From an uncultured Bacteroidales bacterium (GTDB taxonomy: Bacteria > Bacteroidota > Bacteroidia > Bacteroidales > UBA932): 38,552 nucleotides of DNA. Below, piece by piece: positions 1-7,453 of this stretch. How positions within the stretch are numbered: position 1 is the stretch's first letter; each line of letters begins with the position of its first letter. The notes beneath the pieces are model-generated. The model saw nothing but the letters and a program-made list of their open reading frames with translations, did not search any database and was not told where the DNA came from. Location of the stretch: the NCBI GenBank assembly GCA_944322585.1, contig CALUPB010000024.1, positions 1 through 38,552 on the forward strand. Reading direction: 5' to 3'. The translations under genes were made by a program, and so were the position numbers.

Positions 1-328
1 ATCCCGCAATCTTAAACCTCTGACTGTACGACAGTTAAAATACTGACTGAATCTCCAGAGTTTTCCCCTCAAAAAAACTGATGACTCGTGAATATCTCAC
101 GATGGCTATCTGTCATACTGCGTGAACAGTGACACACCTGGAAATGGATTCGTTGCACAATTTTCTGAATTAGAGTAAATTATGTTCCATTCTGAATTCC
201 AGGTGTGCACCGAACAGATTTTCCGTCTCTTGGTCCGAAGTCATGACTCAGATGCCCGTCATAGACCGGTATCCGTTCCGGATATGCATAAAATTATATT
301 CCTATCCGCATTATTACCCCTAAAAGGG
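1..328. other. Non-coding left flank, no gene seen
   Basis: No reading frame here looks like a protein: the longest one (182-472) runs into the palindromic element and has no recognisable family or composition. I see only a small inverted repeat (actgt-acg-acagt) near position 24. No tRNA, known riboswitch or insertion-sequence end is recognisable. The region separates whatever lies to the left of the window from the plus-strand gene array. Confidence 0.5.
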
Positions 329-439
329 AACCGGACCGAGAAGTTCGGACGGCGTGGCCGCCCGTGGCCTCGTGAACGGGAGGGACCCGCGACGGAGTCG
401 TGGGAGGGATTTACCGGACCGAACTTTTACGGTCTGGTT
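329..439. repeat. Structured palindromic intergenic element, copy 1
   Basis: The left arm 329-348 is complementary to the right arm 419-439 over about 20 bp, with one bulge and a mismatch. Between them lie two smaller hairpins: one at about 361-380 (cccgt...acggg) and one at about 386-404 (cccgcgac-gga-gtcgtggg). The core, read on the minus strand, contains TCCCTCCCAC...GGGTCCCTCCC. The same core arrangement recurs in inverse orientation at 11400-11491, but the outer arms there have a different sequence. The layout (long outer stem, two inner hairpins) suggests a folded RNA or a REP/MITE-like dispersed element. Its function is unknown. Confidence 0.7.
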
Positions 440-482
440 ATCCAAGGGGTATTCTTGCGGATAATCATTTAAAATTATTATG

Positions 483-554
483 TTTGGCTGACGCCATATA
501 TACTGTTCACGCCTCGGCAAAACAAATAAATTTGTTCTGCTCTCGGCTTCTGCG
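483..554. repeat. 72-bp tandem repeat, copy 1
   Basis: This is the first of two nearly identical 72-bp units (the other is 558-629), with a 75-bp period and one difference (tactg versus tacgg). The unit contains an inner inverted repeat, aacaaat-aa-atttgtt, and two related GC-rich stretches (cctcggc and ctctcggc). The unit ends in a TTTG followed 19 nt later by GATATTTG, which is one base short of the Bacteroidetes -7 box. Confidence 0.9.
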
Positions 555-557
555 ATA

Positions 558-629
558 TTTGGCTGACGCCATATATACGGTTCACGCCTCGGCAAAACAA
601 ATAAATTTGTTCTGCTCTCGGCTTCTGCG
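558..629. repeat. 72-bp tandem repeat, copy 2
   Basis: This is the second unit of the tandem pair. A single extra T after its last base turns the junction into a full TATATTTG box (630-637), so this copy together with its right border forms a consensus promoter for the plus-strand gene array that begins at 685. Confidence 0.9.
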
Positions 630-637
630 TATATTTG
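606..637 (+). promoter_or_regulatory. Bacteroidetes-type promoter formed by repeat copy 2
   Basis: TTTG at 606-609 and TATATTTG at 630-637 are separated by 20 nt. This fits the established Bacteroidetes housekeeping sigma consensus, -33 TTTG and -7 TAnnTTTG with a spacing of about 19-21 nt. Transcription would start near 643, about 40 nt before the ATG at 685. The -33 box lies inside the repeat unit. Confidence 0.65.
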
Positions 638-684
638 TAATTTGGATCGGTTATACCTTATTTATAGGATTGATACGGAAAACT

Positions 685-3600
685 ATGGTCAGGAAATTGA
701 TTATCTGTCTATGCACGACAATAATGTGCGCATATACATATGCCGCAGAGGATTCCCCGCTGTGGCTCAGGAAAAACAGCATCTCTCCCGACGGAAAGAA
801 AATCGCGTTCAGCTATCAGGGAGACATATTCACGGTAGCGGCGGAAGGGGGAAGAGCCATCCAGATAACGTCCAATCCTGCATACGAAAGCGACCCTATA
901 TGGACACCGGACGGGAAGCACATAGTGTTCAGTTCCACCAGGGAAAAGAGCAAAGACATATTCATCACCTCTGCTGAAGGCGGCATTCCTGAACGTGTCA
1001 CAGACTATCCGGGAGACGAGACGCCATTGGCCGTAACGCCGGACGGCAGCATACTGTTTTCAGCCGACATACAGCCTGACCCGGAATACAGCGGTTTCCC
1101 GGGCTCTGCCCAGATATATTCCATATCCGCGGAAGGAGGACGGCCACGGCTCGTGACTTCACTTCCGATCGCGTCTCTAAGTATCGGCAATGACGGCACA
1201 GTCCTGTACGAAGACATCAAGGGGTATGAAGACCCGTTCAGGAAGCACCATACCTCTTCCGTCACAAGAGACATCTGGCTATATACTCCCGCCGGTGCTG
1301 ATATAAAAGGCAGCCGTGATGCAACAACCGGAGGCGAAGAAAATGATGATGACATCGGCAACGGAGGTGGAATGGGCACCGGAAGTAAGGGCAACCACGG
1401 TAAACGGGACACGAAAGACACCGGCAACACCGGCAATAACGGCAACGGTAAATGGGCTGTCAAAGGCAGCGGGAACACAAAAGGCAGCGGAGCAAGGTTG
1501 TCGATAGACGGGACTGGGACATTCACAAAGCTGTCCTCATTCAAGGGAGAGGATCGGAATCCGGTCTTCGCGGCTGACGGCGACACCTATTATTATATAA
1601 GCGAAAAGGACGGGTCATTCAATATATATAAGGCAGACATCAGCGCACCCGGACAGGAGACTCAGATTACATTCCTGAAAAAGCACCCTGTCAGATACAT
1701 CTCCGTATCGAAAGACGGCACTGTGGCATTCTCCTATAACGGAGAACTGTATACAGTACGGGAAGGGAGCGAACCAGTGAAAGTCGGAGTGGAGATAATC
1801 AAGGACAGCAACGAAAGGGACAAGGCCAGGAAAACCATCAGTTCCGGCATCACAGCCATTGCGGTATCGCCCAACGGGAAAGAAATAGCCGTTGTGGCAA
1901 GGGGGGACGTATTCGTGACATCCGTAGACTACAGCACGTCCAAAAGGATAACGGATACGCCGGAACAGGAAAGGGACGTATGTTTCTCCCCTGACGGCAG
2001 AACCCTGTACTATTCAGCGGAGAGGGACGGTCATTGGGGAATATACGCCACATCCCTCACCGGCAAGGATGACAAATATTTCACCTATTCCGTGAATATG
2101 GAGGAAAAGGCCGTCACCGGCAACGGACAGACATGCTTCCAGCCGGCAGTATCGCCGGACGGGAAATGGATAGGCTTCCTCAGGGACAGGACGGAGATAG
2201 TGGTGAAAAACCTGAAAACCGGCAAAGAGAAATCCCTGCTGAAAGGGGTCAACTATTCATATTCGGACGGAGACCAGTATTTTGAATGGAGTCCCGACAG
2301 CAGATATATCCTCTGCAATTACCAGGCTGACGGGGGATGGAACAATGAGGATGTAGCCCTGATAGATGTCGAAAACGGGACCGTGCGTAACCTGACTGAA
2401 AGCGGATACACCGACAGCAACTTCAGATGGGCCATGAAAGGCAAGGCAATGACATGGCAGTCCGACAAGGCCGGATACCGCAGCCACGGAAGCTGGGGAG
2501 CGGAAGAAGACATATATATAATGTTCTTCGACGGGAAGGCGTACACAGACTTCACCCGCGACAAGGAAGCAGAGGATATGGAAGACATGCTTGCTGAAGA
2601 AGCCGGAGACAAGAAAGAGGCGAAGGACTCCGTGAAAACCGGGGAAAAGGTGGAAAAACTGATACTTGACATAGACAATATCGAAGACAGGACAGTCAGG
2701 CTGACAAGATTTTCCGGTTCGATGGGCGACTATTACCTCACTGACGACGGGAGCAAACTGTATTATGTAATAAGGACAGAACAGTCATACGACCTGTGCG
2801 TACTGGACATAAAGGAATCGGAAATCAAGGTAGTGGCACGCAATACCGCAGGGCCGATATACCCGAGCCCCGACGGGAAATACATATACATCATGTCATC
2901 AGGCATCTCAAGGATAGATGTCGCGACCGGGGAAAGGAAGCAGGTGTCATTCAGCGGAGAATACGACTACCGCCCGGCACAGGAAAGGGAATATATTTTC
3001 AGTCACATATGGAAGCAGGTAAAGGAAAAATTCTATGACCCCGACATCCATGGCGTTGACTGGGAAGGATACAGGGAGGCTTACAGCCGTTTCCTGCCTT
3101 ACATTGACAACAATTATGATTTCCAGGAAATGCTCTCCGAGATGCTCGGCGAGCTGAACGGCTCCCATACTGGTGCAAGGTACTATGCTCCGTCAGGCGA
3201 AAGGATGGGGACACTCGGAGTGCTGTACGATGAAGACTACGAAGGGGACGGACTCAAAATCAAGGAAGTGCTCAAAGGAGGGGTGCTTGCGGCGGCGGAT
3301 CCTGAAATCAGCGCAGGGGACATTATCACTGCCATTGACGGGGAAAGGATAGAGGCCGGGAAAAGCTGGTATGATCTGCTGGTTTCGAAAACCGGCAAAA
3401 AAGTGCTGCTCACCATAAAGAAAGGAGGCAAAAAGGAGTCGGAACTGTATGTGGAGCCATCCTATTCGGACTATGGTCTGCTATACAAAAGATGGGTACG
3501 CCACAATGAAGAGCTTGTCAGGACACTTTCCGGAGGAAGGGTGGGATATGTCCATGTGGAAGGGATGGATTCACCAAGTTTCCGGGAAGTCTATTCCAGG

Positions 3601-4098
3601 CTGCTGGGAAAATACCGGGGCTGCGAGGCGGTAGTGGTCGACACAAGGCACAATGGAGGCGGCTGGCTGCACGATGACCTCGCAACTCTGCTTTCCGGGA
3701 AGGCTTACATAAGATTCGAACCGAGAGGACAATATATCGGATCCGACCCTTACAACAAATGGAACAAGCCGTCCTGCGTCCTGATAGGCGAGGACAACTA
3801 TTCCGATGCATGCGGATTTCCATATGTATACAGGACACTCGGTATAGGCAAGCTTATCGGTGCCCCGGTACCTGGTACCATGACGGCGGTATGGTGGGAA
3901 AGACAGATCGACCCTACACTCGTTTTCGGTATCCCGCAGGTAGGGGCAATCGGTGTCAGGGAAGGAAGATACATAGAGAACATGCAGATCGAACCTGACA
4001 TCCCTGTCTACAATGACCCTGCATCCGTCCTGAACGGTGAGGACAGACAGCTGGAGGCGGCAGTGGAAGAGATGATGAAGACAATAGGTGCTAAATAA
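685..4098 (+). CDS. Tricorn-type S41 family peptidase
   Basis: This is a 1137-residue exported serine peptidase of the tricorn type. A signal peptide covers residues 1-20 (MVRKLIICLCTTIM then AYTYAA). The first two thirds contain TolB/WD-like propeller repeats with many SPDGK-type motifs. After an acidic linker (about 615-660) comes the tricorn C1 domain with S827-H828 in ELNGSH, a PDZ domain (about 840-920) and an S41 domain with the nucleophile Ser1040 in NYSDACGFPY and a late IEPDIP motif. The family degrades peptides; a cell-envelope site is inferred from the signal peptide. Residues about 205-275 are an odd Gly/Asn/Lys-rich insertion in the propeller. The frame stays open upstream to 400, but that part is the tandem repeat, so the ATG at 685, next to the signal peptide, is preferred. 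It is the first gene of the plus-strand array. Confidence 0.88.
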   Translation: MVRKLIICLCTTIMCAYTYAAEDSPLWLRKNSISPDGKKIAFSYQGDIFTVAAEGGRAIQITSNPAYESDPIWTPDGKHIVFSSTREKSKDIFITSAEGGIPERVTDYPGDETPLAVTPDGSILFSADIQPDPEYSGFPGSAQIYSISAEGGRPRLVTSLPIASLSIGNDGTVLYEDIKGYEDPFRKHHTSSVTRDIWLYTPAGADIKGSRDATTGGEENDDDIGNGGGMGTGSKGNHGKRDTKDTGNTGNNGNGKWAVKGSGNTKGSGARLSIDGTGTFTKLSSFKGEDRNPVFAADGDTYYYISEKDGSFNIYKADISAPGQETQITFLKKHPVRYISVSKDGTVAFSYNGELYTVREGSEPVKVGVEIIKDSNERDKARKTISSGITAIAVSPNGKEIAVVARGDVFVTSVDYSTSKRITDTPEQERDVCFSPDGRTLYYSAERDGHWGIYATSLTGKDDKYFTYSVNMEEKAVTGNGQTCFQPAVSPDGKWIGFLRDRTEIVVKNLKTGKEKSLLKGVNYSYSDGDQYFEWSPDSRYILCNYQADGGWNNEDVALIDVENGTVRNLTESGYTDSNFRWAMKGKAMTWQSDKAGYRSHGSWGAEEDIYIMFFDGKAYTDFTRDKEAEDMEDMLAEEAGDKKEAKDSVKTGEKVEKLILDIDNIEDRTVRLTRFSGSMGDYYLTDDGSKLYYVIRTEQSYDLCVLDIKESEIKVVARNTAGPIYPSPDGKYIYIMSSGISRIDVATGERKQVSFSGEYDYRPAQEREYIFSHIWKQVKEKFYDPDIHGVDWEGYREAYSRFLPYIDNNYDFQEMLSEMLGELNGSHTGARYYAPSGERMGTLGVLYDEDYEGDGLKIKEVLKGGVLAAADPEISAGDIITAIDGERIEAGKSWYDLLVSKTGKKVLLTIKKGGKKESELYVEPSYSDYGLLYKRWVRHNEELVRTLSGGRVGYVHVEGMDSPSFREVYSRLLGKYRGCEAVVVDTRHNGGGWLHDDLATLLSGKAYIRFEPRGQYIGSDPYNKWNKPSCVLIGEDNYSDACGFPYVYRTLGIGKLIGAPVPGTMTAVWWERQIDPTLVFGIPQVGAIGVREGRYIENMQIEPDIPVYNDPASVLNGEDRQLEAAVEEMMKTIGAK

Positions 4099-4105
4099 TG
4101 CGTAT

Positions 4106-4864
4106 ATGGACAGCAAGGCAGTCATTATACCTACGTATAATGAAAAGGAAAATATAGAAAAAATCATAAGAGCCGTATTCGGACTTGAAGGGGAATACCA
4201 TATAGTCGTCATAGACGACGGTTCACCCGACGGTACAGCCGCCATAGTGAAAAGACTCCAGAAAGAATTTCCCGCAAGGTTGTTTCTTATAGAACGAAGC
4301 GGGAAAAACGGGTTGGGGACAGCCTATATCACCGGTTTCAAATGGGCTGTCGGCAAAGGATACGACTACATTTTCGAAATGGATGCCGATTTCTCCCATA
4401 ATCCGGATGACCTTCCGAGACTGTATGAAGCATGCAGCAAGGGTGGGGCGGATCTTGCCATTGGCTCAAGATATTGCGCCGGAGTAAGCGTAATCAACTG
4501 GCCCATAGGACGTGTCGTGATGTCCTATTTCGCATCCGTATATGTAAGGAAAATCCTCGGAATGAAGATATACGACACCACGGCAGGATTCAAATGCTAC
4601 AGAAGACGTGTCCTTGAGACAATAGATCTGGACAAGGTGAAGATGAAGGGGTATGGCTTCCAGATAGAGATGAAATACACCACTTACCGGCTCGGATTCA
4701 GGCTGTGTGAAGTACCTATCATATTCGTGGACAGGAAAGAAGGGACGTCAAAGATGAGCAGCGGCATATTCGGTGAAGCCTTCTGGGGAGTCATCGGCAT
4801 GAAATTCCGGAAAATCCGGCCCGTATCCTCCCCGAAGACAACGGCTGCGACAATACAAGACTGA
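4106..4864 (+). CDS. GT2 polyprenol-phosphate mannosyltransferase (dolichol-P-mannose synthase type)
   Basis: This 252-residue family 2 glycosyltransferase resembles polyprenol monophosphomannose synthases, which transfer mannose from GDP-mannose to a polyprenyl phosphate at the inner membrane face. The nucleotide-sugar motif DDGSPDGT sits at residues 37-44, the metal-binding DADFSHNP motif starts at 93, and GSRY follows. There are no clear multiple C-terminal membrane helices, so this is the short soluble or peripheral form. A GTG at 4088 would overlap the end of the peptidase gene. The ATG at 4106, 7 nt after that stop, gives the usual N-terminus (MDSKAVIIPTYNE) and is preferred. The exact donor sugar is inferred from family resemblance only. 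Confidence 0.85.
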   Translation: MDSKAVIIPTYNEKENIEKIIRAVFGLEGEYHIVVIDDGSPDGTAAIVKRLQKEFPARLFLIERSGKNGLGTAYITGFKWAVGKGYDYIFEMDADFSHNPDDLPRLYEACSKGGADLAIGSRYCAGVSVINWPIGRVVMSYFASVYVRKILGMKIYDTTAGFKCYRRRVLETIDLDKVKMKGYGFQIEMKYTTYRLGFRLCEVPIIFVDRKEGTSKMSSGIFGEAFWGVIGMKFRKIRPVSSPKTTAATIQD

Positions 4865-4869
4865 CTTGA

Positions 4870-4924
4870 CTTCCGCAAGTCCCACAATTCAACGAATATC
4901 AATGACAATGATAGACTTGCGAAG
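4870..4924 (+). promoter_or_regulatory. Possible leader hairpin upstream of dihydroorotase
   Basis: In the 105-nt gap between the glycosyltransferase and dihydroorotase, cttccgcaagtc (4870-4881) can pair with gacttgcgaag (4914-4924) with one bulge. The left arm can alternatively fold on itself (gactt-ccgc-aagtc). Two exclusive foldings before a pyrimidine gene resemble an attenuation layout, but there is no U-tract and no leader peptide that I can support. Confidence 0.25.
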
Positions 4925-4969
4925 CTTGCAATGACTGAGAAACTGTTTTGGATAACGGCAACAACGGAA

Positions 4970-6505
4970 ATGAAGACCACACTTCTTTACAACGGGAAAA
5001 TACTGACCGGACAAAGATACAGTCCGGGAGCTGTTCTCATAGAAGGGGACAGGATTGCAGGAGTATATTTTACTTCCGCAGAAGAAAACGGCTGCATCAG
5101 GACAGACGGCGCCATCAGGGAAGAGGGATGCATACGGGATGACACGGAAGAAAGTCCAGGATCAGAAGCAGGGAAGACGCCTGACGGAACAGTTACGGAG
5201 GAGGACAGATTGCGGAAAGACATCGAGGCCGTCAGGATGTGGCTTGACAGGGCAGATGTAAAGACGGATGTCAAAGGCAAAACGATAATGGCCGGAGGTA
5301 TCGACGCCCATGTGCATTTCCGGGAACCGGGGATGTGCAGCAAGGCAGACATGGAAAGCGAATCGAAGGCGGCCCTCCTCGGCGGAATCACGTCCTTTAT
5401 GGATATGCCCAACACCAAGCCTGCTGCCGTTACGATGGAGCTTATCGAAGAGAAAGCCGCGCTCGCAGCAGGACGTGTCTACGCCAATTACGGATTCAAC
5501 ATAGGAGCCTCCAATGACAATCTCGAAGAATTAGCCAGAGCGACAGAGCAGTACGCCGACAGGTTCGGGGGCATCAAAGTCTTCATGGGATCTTCCACCG
5601 GCAATATGCTGGTGGATTCCGACAAGACTTTGGAAGGGATTTTCGCCATCAAAGGCAAACCTGTACTGGTCCATTGCGAAGATGAGAGCATAATAAGGGA
5701 AAACACCGTGAAAGCCATGGAAGAATACGGGGATGACATACCTTTTGCCCTGCACCCGGAAATAAGGAGCCGCAAGGCATGTATAAAATCATCGGCCAAG
5801 GCCCTGGAGCTTGCCATCAGATACGGGACAGCCCTGCATCTTCTGCATGTATCCACAGCCGAGGAACTCGCAATGGCCACAGCCGCCAAGCTTCACAATC
5901 CGCATGTAACCGTGGAAACATCCGCAAATTACCTGTGGTTCTGCGACAGGGACTACAGCACACTCGGGAGCCGGATTAAATGCAATCCGGCAATCAAGTC
6001 CGCCGATGACAGGGATGCGTTGAGAGCCGGACTGAAAGCAGGTACCGTCGACACCGTCGGTTCCGATCATGCCCCTCATCTTGCAACGGAAAAGGACAGG
6101 GACTATATTCACGCGCCGTCAGGAATACCTTCCATCCAGCATTCTCTTCAGGTATTGCTTACCGTAGCAGCGCAGGAGGACATTCCTCTGACTCGGATTG
6201 CCGCAGCGTTTTCGGAAAAGACAGCGGAAATATTCCATATACAGGACAGAGGATACCTTAAGGAGGGGAACTTCGCGGATATCGTGATCGTGGATACGGA
6301 TGCAGAGATCACTGCAACGGGAGAAGGGCTGCTGTACCGATGCGGATGGTCACCTTATGAAGGATACAGGCTGAAAGGTCCGGTCGATACGGTATTCGTC
6401 AACGGAGAAACCGTTGTCTCTGACGGCATGATAACCGGCAATCCGGCAGGACAGCGGCTCGTTTTCAAAAGGTTGAATTCCAAAAGGACAGCAGACAATA
6501 TTTAA
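4970..6505 (+). CDS. pyrC: Dihydroorotase
   Basis: It catalyses the reversible cyclisation of carbamoyl-aspartate to dihydroorotate in pyrimidine synthesis (amidohydrolase superfamily). Metal and substrate motifs are all present: HVHFREPG at 114-121, GIKVFMGSSTG with the candidate carbamylated lysine, VHCED at 234-238, HVST from His293, and GSDHAPH at 364-370. The chain is 511 residues, longer than the usual 430-450. The excess is a hydrophilic insertion at about residues 30-85, between the first beta strands and the HVHF motif, which includes two related GCIR segments. The ATG at 4970 gives the family-typical start MKTTLLYNGKIL; an in-frame ATG at 4931 would add 13 poorly conserved residues. 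Confidence 0.92.
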   Translation: MKTTLLYNGKILTGQRYSPGAVLIEGDRIAGVYFTSAEENGCIRTDGAIREEGCIRDDTEESPGSEAGKTPDGTVTEEDRLRKDIEAVRMWLDRADVKTDVKGKTIMAGGIDAHVHFREPGMCSKADMESESKAALLGGITSFMDMPNTKPAAVTMELIEEKAALAAGRVYANYGFNIGASNDNLEELARATEQYADRFGGIKVFMGSSTGNMLVDSDKTLEGIFAIKGKPVLVHCEDESIIRENTVKAMEEYGDDIPFALHPEIRSRKACIKSSAKALELAIRYGTALHLLHVSTAEELAMATAAKLHNPHVTVETSANYLWFCDRDYSTLGSRIKCNPAIKSADDRDALRAGLKAGTVDTVGSDHAPHLATEKDRDYIHAPSGIPSIQHSLQVLLTVAAQEDIPLTRIAAAFSEKTAEIFHIQDRGYLKEGNFADIVIVDTDAEITATGEGLLYRCGWSPYEGYRLKGPVDTVFVNGETVVSDGMITGNPAGQRLVFKRLNSKRTADNI

Positions 6506-6526
6506 CTGTGGTGACATTACGCATAT

Positions 6527-7453
6527 ATGGATAAATACGGATTCAGATTCAAGACATACCTGTATATAGTATCAGTGCTGGCAATAACACTGTGGGGCAT
6601 TTCATACATATGGACGGACAAGCTGATCGGTCTTGGCATCCCTGTATTCTATTTTGTATTTGTCAGGATATTCCTTGCCGGCATCTGTCTGCTGCTGCTC
6701 AACCTGTTGACAGGCCAGATGAAAAGGATACACAGAAAAGACCTGCCCAAATTTCTCCTTCTGGCACTGTTCGAACCGTTCATCTATTTTCTTGCGGAAT
6801 CCTACGGCATCAAGGAGACCGGTTCGCCTACCCTGAGTTCGATGATAATCGCCACCATCCCGATATTTTCGGTCGCTGCCGGATATGTCTTCTTCAGGGA
6901 AAGGATAAACTGGATCAATGCCATAGGCATTGTACTGGCCATAGGAGGCATATGTCTTGTGGTGATGAGCCGGGGAGAACTCGGACCGCACTTCGTCTGG
7001 GGCATCATCCTTCTGCTGGTAGCTGTAATAAGCGAAGTGGGGCATGCTTCCGTGACCAAGAGCCTGTCCGGGAACTATCCGAGCCAGGTGATAGTCATGT
7101 ACCAGTTCCTGATCGGCTCTGTATATCTTCTTCCGCTCTTCATATTCAAGGGACTGGACGATTTCAATCCCGGCTATCTTTCCGCGGAGGTATGGGGACC
7201 GATAATATGTCTCGCCCTGTTATGTTCAAGTCTTGCATTCTCCCTGTGGGTCAATTCCATAAAGCATCTCGGCGTAGCAAGATCCAGCATATTTTCAGCC
7301 CTTATACCGGTTGCGTCCGCAGTTGCCTCATGGAGCATAGGTTATGAATTCCTCACAATGCGCCAATGGCTCGGAGTCCTGATTTCAGCCATAGGCGTAA
7401 TACTGTCCCAGTACTGCATAAAAAACAAAAGGCATCACGCACACAGAAAATGA
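6527..7453 (+). CDS. DMT superfamily (EamA) permease
   Basis: This 308-residue inner-membrane protein has about ten predicted hydrophobic helices arranged as two EamA halves. Typical features are SYIWTDKLIGLGIP in the first helix region, GSPTLSSMIIATIPIFS in the first half, and GVARSSIFSALIPVASAV followed by GVLISAIGVIL in the second. Members export or import small metabolites; the substrate cannot be told from sequence. Its stop overlaps the start of the ClC gene (ATGA at 7450-7453), which indicates translational coupling. Confidence 0.88.
   Translation: MDKYGFRFKTYLYIVSVLAITLWGISYIWTDKLIGLGIPVFYFVFVRIFLAGICLLLLNLLTGQMKRIHRKDLPKFLLLALFEPFIYFLAESYGIKETGSPTLSSMIIATIPIFSVAAGYVFFRERINWINAIGIVLAIGGICLVVMSRGELGPHFVWGIILLLVAVISEVGHASVTKSLSGNYPSQVIVMYQFLIGSVYLLPLFIFKGLDDFNPGYLSAEVWGPIICLALLCSSLAFSLWVNSIKHLGVARSSIFSALIPVASAVASWSIGYEFLTMRQWLGVLISAIGVILSQYCIKNKRHHAHRK

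Noticed and set aside
182-472. Plus-strand 96-residue frame in the left flank
   Set aside because: Half of it lies in the palindromic element, and the amino acid composition reflects that hairpin.
320-595. Minus-strand 91-residue frame with repeated RREPYIWRQPNI segments
   Set aside because: The apparent protein repeat is just the DNA tandem repeat read in frame. No family, start signal or downstream context supports it.
483-629. CRISPR array
   Set aside because: There are only two 72-bp units with no unique spacers between them (3 nt), and no cas genes are present.
400-684. Upstream extension of the tricorn peptidase frame
   Set aside because: It translates the 72-bp tandem repeat twice and the palindromic element, while a signal peptide begins at the ATG at 685 directly after a good promoter.
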